A DNA stretch of 64,000 nucleotides from an uncultured Mucilaginibacter sp. (GCA_903864275.1 CAIPFE010000014.1:124001-188000), one strand, 5' to 3'. Shown: positions 34,188 through 43,682, numbered from the stretch's first letter. A program made the numbers and translations. The notes: generated from the sequence alone by a model not told the origin.

Positions 34188-35243
34188 ATGAAAAAAAATT
34201 TACCATTGCTTTTAATTGCCGTATTATTCATCACGTCCTGCGGTAAAGAACTCGAATTCAGAACAAAACCGGTCGATCCAAATGCGGTGTCGATCAGTAC
34301 ATTAGCAGGTAATGGCTCGCAAGGCTCTACCAACGGCACAGGCACTTTCGCTTCATTTTACCAGCCAACGGGCGTAGCCACCGACACAGCAGGCAATATT
34401 TATGTGGCGGATTTACGGAATAACCTTGTGCGTAAGATCAGCCCGGCAGGGGTTGTAAGCACATTGGCGGGCAGCGGCCTGCAGGGTGCCGCCAATGGTA
34501 CGGCTATTAATGCTTCTTTTAACCAACCCACCGGGATAGCTGTAGATGCTGCCGGGAATGTATTTATTGCGGATAACGGGAACCACCTGATACGGGAAGT
34601 TAGTCCTACTGGTAATGTGACTACATTGGCAGGCAGCGGCATCCCGGGCTCCGCCAACGGTACCGGTACGGCCGCTTCCTTTAATTTTCCGCAAGGCATT
34701 GCGGTAGACCCTTCGGGTAACGTTTATGTGGCGGACTATGGCAATAACCTGATACGTAAGATCAGCCCGGAAGGCGCTGTGACTACGTTGGCCGGTAGCG
34801 GTGAGGCGGGTGCCGGCAACAGTCCTGACACTGTAACTTTTAACAAACCAATTGGTGTAGGATTGGATGTTGCCGGTAATATATATGTGGCCGACTATGG
34901 TAATAATATGGTAAGGAAGATCACCCCGTCAGGTATTGTAACAACATTAGCTGGCAGCGGCATTTCAGGGTCAACCAATGGAACCGGCGCGGCTGCTTCT
35001 TTTAACGGGATAACAGGGGTAGCGGCAGATGCTTCAGGCAATGATGTTTACGTGGCGGACTATGGAAATAACCTTGTCAGACTGATCAGCCCCGCAGGTG
35101 CTGTTACCACATTAGGAACCGGTGCCGGGGCATCAGCCAAAAGCATTTTGTTTAGCGGCCCCTATGGTGTAGCTGTTGACTCAGCGGGCAATATTTACGT
35201 TGCAAATTATGGTAACAGTACCATTGAAAAGGTGGGCAAATAA
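34188..35243 (+). CDS. NHL-repeat lipoprotein, copy 2
   Basis: A 351-residue paralogue of the preceding gene, with signal LLLIAVLFITSCGKE and about six NHL-type blades (GNIYVADLRNNLVRKISPAG, GVVSTLAGSGLQGAANGT). Blade linkers share ANGTGTAASFNFPQG-like segments with copy 1. The repeats within each gene are similar at DNA level as well, so the array may recombine. The 128-bp spacer to copy 1 has no clear promoter or terminator. Confidence 0.85.
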   Translation: MKKNLPLLLIAVLFITSCGKELEFRTKPVDPNAVSISTLAGNGSQGSTNGTGTFASFYQPTGVATDTAGNIYVADLRNNLVRKISPAGVVSTLAGSGLQGAANGTAINASFNQPTGIAVDAAGNVFIADNGNHLIREVSPTGNVTTLAGSGIPGSANGTGTAASFNFPQGIAVDPSGNVYVADYGNNLIRKISPEGAVTTLAGSGEAGAGNSPDTVTFNKPIGVGLDVAGNIYVADYGNNMVRKITPSGIVTTLAGSGISGSTNGTGAAASFNGITGVAADASGNDVYVADYGNNLVRLISPAGAVTTLGTGAGASAKSILFSGPYGVAVDSAGNIYVANYGNSTIEKVGK

Positions 35244-35447
35244 GTACTTTAAAGGCGCGCAATACTTTTTGCATTTTAGTTTACGCGCGACAGATTAGCT
35301 TCTGTTTGTGATTTTCCGTCCTCCCGATATTCTCACCATGTACCCTAAGTTTCTCCAAAAAGCAACCTGGGTGGCTTTATTGGCGTAGTTTATAGCAAGT
35401 CCTCTTACATCGGAGGCAAATCTATCTAACATTAAAAAAACAATCCT

Positions 35448-35972
35448 ATGAAAAAAAAATTGTATCCAGCAATTATTGCGGCTATCATTTCCCTATGTGC
35501 ATTTACGCTAGCGCTGACCAATTGGAATGTAAAAAGTGAAGGGGCAACTGTTGAATTTTCCGGCGGAAAAATTAACGGCTCATTTAAAGGACTGAAAGCC
35601 GACATTGTGTTTGATAAGGAACACCCCGAAAAGGCCAAAATGTCTGCCTCCATCGAAGCCCCCAGTATTACCACCGGGTTTTTCTTAAAAAACAGCCACG
35701 TAAAAGACGCTTTGGGTGTTGACAAATACCCAACCATTAAATTTGTATCAACATCAGTAAGCAAAAATGCCGGTGGTTATTTGGCTAAAGGCAATTTAAC
35801 TATGAAAGGTGTTACCAGGCCCAGCACCGTCCATTTCACTTTTGATGACAACGGCGGCCAGGGCGTGTTCAGGGGAAATCTTAAAGTGATCCCCAAGGAT
35901 TTTGGTATCGACCATAATGGCACTCCCGACCAGGTCATGGTGAAGTTGATTGTTCCGGTAACCAAATCCTGA
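35448..35972 (+). CDS. YceI-family periplasmic protein
   Basis: The 174-residue protein has an N-terminal signal-anchor-like stretch (YPAIIAAIISLCAFTLALTN) and a YceI beta-barrel lipocalin-like fold. Evidence is VKSEGATVEFSGGKINGSFK, KYPTIKFVSTSVSKN, GNLTMKGVTRPSTVHF and FGIDHNGTPDQVMVKLIVPV. YceI proteins bind polyisoprenoids or similar amphiphiles in the periplasm. It ends before a strong bidirectional terminator. Confidence 0.85.
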   Translation: MKKKLYPAIIAAIISLCAFTLALTNWNVKSEGATVEFSGGKINGSFKGLKADIVFDKEHPEKAKMSASIEAPSITTGFFLKNSHVKDALGVDKYPTIKFVSTSVSKNAGGYLAKGNLTMKGVTRPSTVHFTFDDNGGQGVFRGNLKVIPKDFGIDHNGTPDQVMVKLIVPVTKS

Positions 35973-35993
35973 AAGCTCTATCTATAACTATCG

Positions 35994-36027
35994 AAAAAGG
36001 GGCTGTACGGCAAGACAGCCCCTTTTT
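35994..36027. terminator. Bidirectional rho-independent terminator
   Basis: AAAAAGGGGCTGT (35994-36006) and ACAGCCCCTTTTT (36015-36027) are perfect complements around an 8-base loop, with a T run to the right. It separates the convergent YceI and beta-barrel genes and can serve both. Confidence 0.92.
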
Positions 36028-36040
36028 TAATGTTTCTGTT

Positions 36041-36574
36041 TTATAATTTAAACCCATAAACTAAGCGCAGGGCCACAAAGCCATAGGGGTCAGCCTGCCC
36101 GTAGTAGCTTTCATAGCGAACGCCAACATCCCAGTGCTCGTTTCCCCAGCCCAGGGCAGGCGATACATCGAACTTGGTATTACCGGCGCCGCTGTCAGTT
36201 TCCTCGATAGATATACCGCTCTCTAAAGCAAAATAGATATGCGGTAAAAAAAATTCTTTAAAACCTACTTTAATTGGTATGACCCCAAAACTGTCAAATT
36301 TCATTCCCGTTGCGGGATTAATTTTGCTAAAAAAGTGATCGGCGCCCGAAGTCAGCGTTAGAGCAAAATTATTGCTGATGCCATATCGTAATTGGGGGGT
36401 ACCGCCTAATACAAAAGTTGAGCCGATAGTTAAATTGCCTGTTGGAAAGCCTGCATCAGGACCTATGCTAAACCCTACGGTATGGACGGCAGTAGTTTGA
36501 GCTTTCACATTTGTTGTTAAAAATAGTGCCGTGACAATAAACGCAGCGGCTGTTAGTTTTGATAATCTTTTCAT
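36041..36574 (-). CDS. Small outer-membrane beta-barrel protein
   Basis: The 177-residue protein has a signal peptide (MKRLSKLTAAAFIVTALFLT) and alternating hydrophobic strands: GFSIGPDAGFPTGNLTIG, LRYGISNNFALTLTSGADHF, YFALESGISIEETD and FVALRLVYGFKL. The terminal aromatic/Leu residues fit an outer-membrane barrel insertion signal. It matches the general porin_OMP/OmpW-like type but no specific family. No substrate can be assigned. Confidence 0.7.
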   Translation of the reverse strand: MKRLSKLTAAAFIVTALFLTTNVKAQTTAVHTVGFSIGPDAGFPTGNLTIGSTFVLGGTPQLRYGISNNFALTLTSGADHFFSKINPATGMKFDSFGVIPIKVGFKEFFLPHIYFALESGISIEETDSGAGNTKFDVSPALGWGNEHWDVGVRYESYYGQADPYGFVALRLVYGFKL

Positions 36575-36845
36575 TTGTCGTGATTTTATTAGTAGATAGT
36601 ATGTGATGGTAATACTGCCGCATTAGAAAATACGTTGCTTTTGGATGGAAATTTTTTTGCTTAAATCAGTTTTAACGGGACCAAAAACCGGGGAGTTTTA
36701 AAACGGATTTGCAACGCAGCTTAAACGCTCACCCGACAACCTGACCAATAATTTAATTCGCATGCACCTTAAATGGCAAGATGATCAGACGTTTATCGTA
36801 CCATTTTTCGATAATTGTATTTTGAAAAGGCTTATTATAAAATAA

Positions 36846-37382
36846 ATGATAAACAGGAAAGTTTTGGTAGAAACAGAAAGATTAACCTTAAGGGAATTTA
36901 AAGGTGCTGACTGGGAAGCGGTTCACGATTATGCTAAAAATGGAGACATCTTAATATATGAAGCCTGGGGTCCAAACAGCGAAACGGACACCAAGCAATT
37001 TATTAAAACCGCGGTGGAAGATCAAATTGTGCAAGACCGGACCAGTTTCGATTTAGCCATCGTCTTAAATAAGGAAGAAAAACTTATCGGGGGGTGCCGG
37101 TTTTGGTTTATAAATATCAAGCCGGATGAGGTTTATATTGGTTACATTATCAATCCCCTATACTGGAAGAATGGCTATGCGGGTGAAGCAATAAAAGCCT
37201 TAATTGATCATTTAGCAGTAGTATCAAAAATAAAAAGCGTAAAGGCTACCTGCGATGTATTAAATATTGCTTCACAAAAGGTTCTCGAAAAATGCGGTTT
37301 TAATTTAACCAGCACAATTGCAAATGATTTTAAAATGAAGGGAGGATACCGGGATACTCATGTGTATGAGAAACTAATTTAA
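36846..37382 (+). CDS. GNAT N-acetyltransferase (RimJ/RimL-like)
   Basis: The 178-residue protein has the GNAT features: VETERLTLREFKGADW at the start, YIGYIINPLYWKNGYAGEA (the acetyl-CoA-binding motif A region with GxxGxA-like NGYAGEA), and KVLEKCGFNLTSTI (motif B). It resembles RimJ/RimL enzymes that acetylate protein N-termini or small amines. The substrate is not evident. It stands alone. Confidence 0.85.
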   Translation: MINRKVLVETERLTLREFKGADWEAVHDYAKNGDILIYEAWGPNSETDTKQFIKTAVEDQIVQDRTSFDLAIVLNKEEKLIGGCRFWFINIKPDEVYIGYIINPLYWKNGYAGEAIKALIDHLAVVSKIKSVKATCDVLNIASQKVLEKCGFNLTSTIANDFKMKGGYRDTHVYEKLI

Positions 37383-37639
37383 CCTGGACCATGCCAGTGT
37401 GTACCCAAACGATTGGGTGCCGTCATGCATATAGTGTTAACATTAAAATTGAACAATTTTTAATAGTATATAATGTTTGAGTATTAAAAGCTGTTGACGG
37501 CACTTCCTGCAACAACATTAAACATGATATTTAGGCTGCATTTCAGAATATTATGTTAGCTTTAAAAACTCGCGAGGGGAGCATGCCTGAATTTTAACTC
37601 ATACAACTAATTTAATACAATTTTTGCAGGTTTCAGGAC

Positions 37640-39382
37640 ATGAGAAATGGCGTTGCAGCAAATGATCTAATGGCCCCCATCAGGGTAGCCAATCCAAAAA
37701 TTCTTATCCTCGAGGATAACCAGAGCGATGCTGATCTGTTGCTGCGTGAATTGAAGAGGTCTGGTTTATCTTTCACTTCCCGGGTAGTTCAAAACCGTGA
37801 AACATATGAAGATGCACTTGAAAACTTTAGTCCTGATATAATATTATCCGATTATTCCCTTCCTTCGTTTGACGCAGTTACCGCTTTTGCAATTAAACAA
37901 AGCAAATGCCCGCATGTCCCGTTTATTATTGTTTCAGGCACCATAGTTGACGAGAATGCCGTTGAACTCGTTAAAAATGGTGTTACCGATTACGCACTAA
38001 AAGACAAATTACTTACGCTGTCCACAAAAGTTAACCGGGCGCTTAATGATACGCAGGCGGGTAAGGAAAAGGCGTTTACCGATGAAAAAATAAAAATGCA
38101 GGCGGCAGCGTTAATCATTGCTAACAAAGAGCTCGTTTTTCAAAATAAAGAGAAAGAAATCCGCGCGGCTGACCTGGTCATTTTATCCGGAAATTTAAAA
38201 ATTCAGAAGGATGAATTATATACTGCAAATAATCTGCTCATTAAACAGGAAGAAAAGGTAAAAACAATAAACCTGGAACTTTCGCAATTAAACCTCGAAC
38301 TGGAAAAACGGGTAGTAAACCGTACAAAAGCTTTAGCAGAAAGCGAAACCCGTTTTCGCAATATGATTGAAACTATTCCGCAAATAGCCTGGACAAACAC
38401 CGTTGAAGGGGAATTTATTTACTATAACCAGCGATGGCATGATTATACCGGGTTGGACCATAACCAAACTAAATTTTTGGGATTTAATGTGTTAATCCAT
38501 CCCGGTGACTTGAAAAACGTTTCAGACCAGTTCAGATCAGTTTTAAAGATCGGTGACGGCGGTGAATTTCAAATTCGGGGGAAACGTGCCGACGGGCTTT
38601 ACCGGTGGCACCTGGTGCGTTTAATGCCTATAAAAAATGACGCCGGCCTGGTGCAGCTTTGGGTGGGTACCGCTACTGACATTCACGAGCTGAAACTGCT
38701 ACAGCAGCAAAAAGATGATTTTATCAGCATCGCCAGTCACGAGCTGAAAACACCAATTACAAGCCTGAAAGCTTCCCTGCAGCTTTTGGACCGTATAAAG
38801 GATAACCCAGCTTCTCCCCTGCTGCCCAAACTTATCACGCAAGCCAATAAAAGTTTAGATAAGGTTAACGCGCTGATTGACGACCTGTTAGAGGCAAGCA
38901 ATGCTAATGACGGACAGCTTCACATAAACCAAAAACCGTTCGTTATATCAAAAATGATTGACGAGTGCTGCTACTATGTACGTGCAGAAGAAATCTATAC
39001 CATTACAACCGAAGGAGATATGGATGTTGAGGTATATGCTGATGCCGTCCGGATTGAACAGATAATGGTCAACTTTATTAATAATGCGATAAAATATGCC
39101 CCAAAATCAAAAGCAATCAGGATCAATATTGAAAAGATAAATGATACCGCTAAAATATCGGTGAGCGACAATGGGCCGGGCATCCCGCCCGAACAGTTGC
39201 GTTACCTTTTCGACCGGTATTATCGTGTTGACAGCAGCGAAAGTCAGCATACCGGCCTGGGACTCGGGCTTTACATTTGTGCCGAGATCATTAAAAAACA
39301 TAAAGGCCAGATCGGGGTAAACAGCGTTTTAGGAAAGGGAAGTACGTTTTGGTTTACGCTGCCGGTTGCTGCGGGTGTATAA
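37640..39382 (+). CDS. Hybrid REC-PAS-histidine kinase
   Basis: Domain order in the 580 residues: an N-terminal receiver (about 17-135; acidic pocket LEDNQSDAD, phosphoacceptor Asp in IILSDYSLP, Lys in YALKD), a coiled-coil linker (about 150-235), a PAS domain with PAC tail (about 240-350, FIYYNQRWHDYTGL), HisKA with His in ISIASHELKTPIT, and an HATPase domain with SDNGPGIPPEQL and GLGLGLYICAEI. There are no membrane helices. It probably relays a phosphate within a cytosolic network; the cognate partner is not nearby. The start is the first ATG in the frame. Confidence 0.9.
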   Translation: MRNGVAANDLMAPIRVANPKILILEDNQSDADLLLRELKRSGLSFTSRVVQNRETYEDALENFSPDIILSDYSLPSFDAVTAFAIKQSKCPHVPFIIVSGTIVDENAVELVKNGVTDYALKDKLLTLSTKVNRALNDTQAGKEKAFTDEKIKMQAAALIIANKELVFQNKEKEIRAADLVILSGNLKIQKDELYTANNLLIKQEEKVKTINLELSQLNLELEKRVVNRTKALAESETRFRNMIETIPQIAWTNTVEGEFIYYNQRWHDYTGLDHNQTKFLGFNVLIHPGDLKNVSDQFRSVLKIGDGGEFQIRGKRADGLYRWHLVRLMPIKNDAGLVQLWVGTATDIHELKLLQQQKDDFISIASHELKTPITSLKASLQLLDRIKDNPASPLLPKLITQANKSLDKVNALIDDLLEASNANDGQLHINQKPFVISKMIDECCYYVRAEEIYTITTEGDMDVEVYADAVRIEQIMVNFINNAIKYAPKSKAIRINIEKINDTAKISVSDNGPGIPPEQLRYLFDRYYRVDSSESQHTGLGLGLYICAEIIKKHKGQIGVNSVLGKGSTFWFTLPVAAGV

Positions 39383-39804
39383 GCTTAGCGGGGCACGCCG
39401 GTAGGCACAGGGCACGAACGAATACCCTACCTCTTTTTTTTGGCCTTAGCGCGGCGCCCTGCGTGTAGCGTTCGCGTTCACTTCGCAACAGCACACGCAA
39501 TTAATATTGCGTGAACGACTGAAAATCAGTGCGTTGATTTTTTGATATTCGAAATAATCGCGAAACGAACGCTTCATGGCGACTCATTACAACCATAAAG
39601 GCACAAGTCAGCAAATGATGCGCTCGACACCATATGACATAGCCCAACTCTATTATCCGGCCCGGATACTAACGCGAGGGAGCTGTTTTTGAAGGGGTAT
39701 TAGCATAGCATAAATATATATCCAATAATGGTAACAAATGAGTAATGTGGTTGCCGTAATTTTGAAATAAAAGCCTAAATTCGTTTTAACCAAATTGCCT
39801 CTCA
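39383..39804. other. 422-bp intergenic region
   Basis: GC- and AT-mixed spacer with a hairpin CACGCAAT/ATTGCGTG (about 39491-39510) and several GC-rich runs near 39410-39480. A TAATTTTG box is at 39757. No protein or RNA gene was recognised. The GC-rich part looks unlike its flanks and could be a remnant of a lost gene. Confidence 0.4.
39757..39764 (+). promoter_or_regulatory. Predicted -7 box TAATTTTG
   Basis: TAATTTTG matches TAnnTTTG and lies 40 bp before the ATG of the 175-residue secreted protein. No clear -33 TTG is visible at the expected distance. Confidence 0.45.
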
Positions 39805-40332
39805 ATGAAAAAGTTAAGATCCCTGCTCATCGCCCTGGCCCTTGTTTCAGTATGCTACAGCGCCCATGCACAAGTGATTACCAAATACGGCGATAACTTA
39901 AGCACGCTCGACGGCATCATGAAAGCCTATTATGACGTGGTGACCGTTAAAAAAGGCGAAAAACCCAGTTTCGAGCGCGACAGTATACTTCACGTACCAA
40001 ATGTAAATGTGGGCTGGGCAACGAAATCAAAAGATGGTAAAACGGGTGTCAAGTATGTACCTTTAAAAGAATACCATCGCCTGTCCGACGATTATTTAGC
40101 GGCAAGTGGCTTTGACGAACGGGAAATATCCCGCAAGGTTGAAAAATTTGGCTCCATCTACCACGTTTGGAGCACTTATGAATCGCGGAATATCAAATCC
40201 GGCCCGGTGATCGAACGCGGCATCAACAGCGTCGAGTTATTTTACGACGGTACCCGGTTTTGGATCCTGGGCTGGTTTTTTGACAACGAACGAAAAGACA
40301 ATCCGATCCCGGCAAAGTATCTGACGAAATAG
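39805..40332 (+). CDS. Secreted protein of unknown function
   Basis: A 175-residue protein with a clear signal peptide (MKKLRSLLIALALVSVCYSA, ending near HAQ). It is rich in aromatic and charged residues with AYYDVVTVKKGEKPSFERDS, GSIYHVWSTYESRN and DGTRFWILGWFFDN. I do not recognise the family. The fold looks like a small alpha/beta or cystatin-like protein (SnoaL/NTF2-like is possible from IKSGPVIERGINSVELFYDG). It converges with the frameshifted DUF3667-like gene. Confidence 0.55.
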   Translation: MKKLRSLLIALALVSVCYSAHAQVITKYGDNLSTLDGIMKAYYDVVTVKKGEKPSFERDSILHVPNVNVGWATKSKDGKTGVKYVPLKEYHRLSDDYLAASGFDEREISRKVEKFGSIYHVWSTYESRNIKSGPVIERGINSVELFYDGTRFWILGWFFDNERKDNPIPAKYLTK

Positions 40333-40341
40333 TTTTGGGAA

Positions 40342-41099
40342 TCAAATTTCCGTGATGGTGTGCATAACGGCAAAAAAAAGGAAAAGCCGAAATACGTACG
40401 CGATCAGTAATAACACCCCGAAGCTAAGGAATGCAGCTTTAATAGCGCTAACCAGCCAGTTGCTTTGGTAGAACCGGCGGGCGGCAAAAAGCAAATAACT
40501 GAAACTTACGACAAGTATAATACCGGTTAGAAAGTCATCCCCCGCAAAAAAAGCAACCTGCAAGCTAAAAATACGCATAACCCAGCTTATTATAAGGATG
40601 ATATACGGCAGTACGATCAGGAATACAATAAAGAAGGAATAGAAATGGAGTGAAAAGACCAAATGCTGAACAAAATGCCGTCGTTGCATTAAGTAAAGCA
40701 GGATTGCCATCAGTGCAAACAACGGCACCATCGTCACCAGGTATTCTTTTTGCTCGAAGTGCATGGCTGTATTGAAACGTTCGGTCAACAAAGGCAGACT
40801 TAAATGCATTTCGGCCGCAGCCCGGCTGATCCTGTCGCCAAATTGCGATTGATAGTCAGCCAGCGTATAAGCAAAAATGCCTTTGAATTTGATCACGAAG
40901 AATAGAAAATTCAGGAAAACGAATAGGGCCAACGGCTTTACGTAGTCGTTTTTTTTCCATCAAAGGCGTTTTCAGTAAGCTTTCCCGGTTTGAAGATCAG
41001 TACCGGTAAGGTTTTAAATATTTTAGTATCAAAATGCACCAGGTCATGCAGTGCATCATGGGTCATATGCTTTAGCGGATGTTGTTCGTCTTGCGGCAT
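40342..41099 (-). pseudogene. DUF3667-like membrane protein with a one-base frameshift
   Basis: The N-terminal frame starts at the ATG 41097-41099 with LKHMTHDALHDLVHFDTKIF and TLPVLIFKPGKL, then runs into a stop after FDGKKTTT. The rest (from about 40932) is open in another frame and continues with LALFVFLNFLFFVIKF and several membrane helices. The join is a run of 8 T on the plus strand (40949-40956). Inserting one base gives FDGKKNDYVKPLALF, the pattern of DUF3667 (PGKL...GKR..YV.P). The restored length is 252 residues. The N-terminal zinc ribbon usual in this family is absent. It could be a sequencing error. Confidence 0.7.
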
Positions 41100-41391
41100 T
41101 GGCTAATATAAAGATATCACTGCAATAAAGCTATTCTAACCGGCGAATATTTCTCTATAGCTTCTCCTTGCCAATGTTAATGCGGACTACACCACCTGAC
41201 CCCACCAGGGGCCAAAATTCAATTTGAAATTCTTCAATTCGAGCTATTGTGTTCTGCATTCTTTTTTTTTCACAAAAAACCCAGCAAAAAACTGTGATAT
41301 TATTGCACCATGTCCGAATCATTTACAAATTCAAAAAAACGGGGAAGCCGAAAACTGGCAGAGTAGGCATAAAAATTAAAATATTAAAGCA
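41100..41391. other. 292-bp intergenic region, possible remnant
   Basis: It contains CCTGACCCCACCAGGGGCC (about 41197-41215), a short GGGGCCAAAATTCAATTTG-like stretch and, at 41311-41367, a 19-codon open frame that starts MSESFTNSKKRGSRKLAE. These look like fragments of a lost mobile element end, but no full gene or inverted repeat can be shown. No promoter box with a clear match was found. Confidence 0.35.
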
Positions 41392-42288
41392 ATGAAACGG
41401 ATTATTTTAGTCATCTCACAGATCATTTTCTGTGTAGCTTTTTTCTTTAACACGCCTGGTTCCTATGCACAAGGGAAAAATCCAAATACAACGGGAACTG
41501 CAAACGGGCATATTATTAAATCAAATTTTAATAATAAAACATACAAATTATATGTTTCGCTTCCAAAGACTTATTCTAATCGCGATACATCGCACTACCC
41601 GGTGTTATATGTTTTAGACGGGAAATTTTCTTACACTTCTTTTCATTCCATCAGGGAAGTTTTGGATTTGGGAAAGGAAATTAAGGATATAATTATTGTT
41701 GCTATTGCTGACAATGGTGAAAATGATTCAGATTGGTTAGCAGAGCGGTATAATGATTTTACGCCCTCAAGTGTTCCTCAGTCAGATATGCAATGGTCCA
41801 AAATGATGAACATACCGAATGGAAAACTAAAATCCGGAGGCGCGGCCTTGTTCCTTAACACCCTGCAAAATGATATTATCCCCTTTGTCGATAAACATTA
41901 CAAAACCAACTCCGACCGTGGATTATCGGGCCATTCCCTTGGTGGATTATTTGTCGGATATTGCCTTGTGAAAAAACCTGGTCTGTTTAAAAGGTATGGT
42001 ATAAATAGTCCGTCGTTTTGGTGGAACAACAATGAGATACTGTCGCTTGAAAACGCCTTGGCAAAACAGGGTAAATCAATATCGGCAAGTGTATTTTTTT
42101 CGGCCGGTGCATTGGAAGGTACGATGATGATCTCTCCGATCACTGCTTTTACCGACTCTTTAAAAAACCATGATTATAAAGGTTTGGTAATGACGAGCCA
42201 GGTATTTGATGGCGAAACGCACTTGTCGGTTTTACCGGCTTGCAGCAGCCGGACGCTAAAAGTATTATACGGCGCCAATGTTAAATAA
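41392..42288 (+). CDS. Secreted esterase (alpha/beta hydrolase, Fes/IroE-like)
   Basis: The 298-residue protein has a signal peptide (IILVISQIIFCVAFFF) and an alpha/beta-hydrolase fold of the putative esterase type (PF00756). It shows YPVLYVLDGKFSYTSFHS, IIVAIADNGENDSDW, the nucleophile elbow G-H-S-L-G in LSGHSLGGLFVGYC, and a His in FDGETHLSVLP. It may release ester groups from sugars or siderophores. The gene ends 28 bp before the ECF sigma gene, so it may be in the same transcript. Confidence 0.82.
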   Translation: MKRIILVISQIIFCVAFFFNTPGSYAQGKNPNTTGTANGHIIKSNFNNKTYKLYVSLPKTYSNRDTSHYPVLYVLDGKFSYTSFHSIREVLDLGKEIKDIIIVAIADNGENDSDWLAERYNDFTPSSVPQSDMQWSKMMNIPNGKLKSGGAALFLNTLQNDIIPFVDKHYKTNSDRGLSGHSLGGLFVGYCLVKKPGLFKRYGINSPSFWWNNNEILSLENALAKQGKSISASVFFSAGALEGTMMISPITAFTDSLKNHDYKGLVMTSQVFDGETHLSVLPACSSRTLKVLYGANVK

Positions 42289-42316
42289 ATATAAACCGCG
42301 ATAAATATTGGGAATA

Positions 42317-42811
42317 ATGGCAAAAGACCAGGAATTTACGAGGCTTATGCGGGAGAACAAGGGGATAATTTACAAGATCTGTAACTCCTATTGTTCTGAT
42401 AAAAATGACCGGGATGACCTTGCCCAGGAAATTATCTACAACCTATGGAAATCGTTTAACAGTTTTAATGCTGCTTTTAAATTTTCAACATGGATGTACC
42501 GCATTGCCCTTAACGTAGCCATATCTTTCTATCGCCGCGAGAAAAAATTCAAAAACAATGAGCCCATTTTAGAAGGGCTCATTGTTTTTGAAGAAACGCA
42601 CGAGGATAAAACTGAAGTTGAAAAAAATCTTCAATTATTGCAAGTTTTTATAAACGAGTTGAAAGAAATTGACCGGGCAATTATTCTTCTGTACCTTGAG
42701 GATAGATCCCATAAGGAAATTTCGGAGATCACCGGTTTTACAGAAACAAATGTGGGCACCAGGATTAGCAGGATAAAAGATAAACTAAGAGCAAATTTTT
42801 CGAATAAATAA
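42317..42811 (+). CDS. ECF RNA polymerase sigma factor
   Basis: The 164-residue protein (ATG at 42317; an upstream TTG at 42308 is possible) has sigma-70 region 2 with NSYCSDKNDRDDLAQEIIYN and KFSTWMYRIALNVAISFYRR, and region 4 with DRAIILLYLEDRSHKEISEI and TNVGTRISRIKDKL. It is an ECF-type factor that directs transcription of a small regulon. The next gene, only 10 bp away, encodes a membrane protein that is a plausible anti-sigma factor. No SusC/FecA-type pair is adjacent. Confidence 0.9.
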   Translation: MAKDQEFTRLMRENKGIIYKICNSYCSDKNDRDDLAQEIIYNLWKSFNSFNAAFKFSTWMYRIALNVAISFYRREKKFKNNEPILEGLIVFEETHEDKTEVEKNLQLLQVFINELKEIDRAIILLYLEDRSHKEISEITGFTETNVGTRISRIKDKLRANFSNK

Positions 42812-42821
42812 AATTGAGATT

Positions 42822-43514
42822 ATGGAATTAGATGAAATAAAGGCGATGTGGCTTGCCAATGACGCAAAACTGGAGAAAAGTCTGGAATTGAACGAGCAAA
42901 GCATAGCCTCGCTGCAAACCCAAAAAGTGGAATCAAACCTTGCCCCCCTGTATCGCCAAAGAGTGGTTGAAAGTATTTTTCATTCAGCCGCAATTGGATT
43001 ACTGGCTTGTTTTTTAACTAAAAACTTTTTCCAATTCCCATACGCGGCTTCAGCGGTTGTTTTGCTTGCTTTCTATATCACCACGTTATTAAACGCATTA
43101 AAACAGATCAACATTATAAAAACAGTGGATTATAGTAAAGACCTGGCGACGATTCAAAGCGCGCTTGTAATGCTGCAAACTCATATCATAAATTATGCAA
43201 AGCTAACCGTGCTGTTTATACCTACCTTTTTAGCTTACCCGGTCATTTTTACTAAAGTGATAAAGGATTTTAACATTAAGGCGCTTGCCGGTTTTGACAT
43301 TATAAAACAATCCAACGGAAACTGGTGGCTGGTGCAACTGATTGTATTTATAGTTTTAATACCCTTGGGCATATGGTTTTATAAGCAAGTATCTTACAAA
43401 AATGTTGAAAAAAAGTGGGTGAAAAATTTCATTAGGCAATCTTCCGGCACAAGAGTAATGCGGGCATTGGAATTTTTAAAAGAATTACAGACTTTAAAAC
43501 ATGAAATTATTTAG
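42822..43514 (+). CDS. Membrane protein, putative anti-sigma factor
   Basis: The 230-residue protein starts with a hydrophilic helical part (MELDEIKAMWLANDAKLEKS) and has about four membrane helices, near 50-70, 75-92, 115-140 and 160-185. ECF genes in Bacteroidota are often followed by a membrane protein of this size and opening pattern. A recognised zinc-binding anti-sigma motif (HxxxCxxC) is absent. The anti-sigma role is inferred from position only: it follows the ECF gene by 10 bp. Confidence 0.6.
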   Translation: MELDEIKAMWLANDAKLEKSLELNEQSIASLQTQKVESNLAPLYRQRVVESIFHSAAIGLLACFLTKNFFQFPYAASAVVLLAFYITTLLNALKQINIIKTVDYSKDLATIQSALVMLQTHIINYAKLTVLFIPTFLAYPVIFTKVIKDFNIKALAGFDIIKQSNGNWWLVQLIVFIVLIPLGIWFYKQVSYKNVEKKWVKNFIRQSSGTRVMRALEFLKELQTLKHEII

Positions 43515-43647
43515 AAACGCGCCAATTTAGTTCATTTAGCTTAGTGTACCTTCCAAGAGACCCTGCAGGACCTGAAAAGTCTAGTGCGCTTCCACTTCAA
43601 CAGCAGCTTCAATTTGCTGAAAAGTTTAAATCCAGGTAATTGCACCT

Positions 43648-43682
43648 TAAAAAATCCCTCAATTAGGGGGATTTATTTTTTT
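43648..43682 (+). terminator. Rho-independent terminator after the sigma/membrane pair
   Basis: AAATCCC (43652-43658) pairs with GGGGATTT (43667-43674 region), followed by a T-rich run. It is placed between the membrane protein and the PD40 gene on the same strand and ends the esterase-sigma transcript. Confidence 0.65.

Noticed and set aside
39383..39756. Small gene or RNA in the 422-bp gap
   Set aside because: No frame with coding character or stable conserved fold was found; only a short AT hairpin is present.
41311..41367. 18-residue open frame MSESFTNSKKRG...
   Set aside because: Too short and with no matching continuation; it may be a remnant of a mobile element but nothing shows it is expressed.
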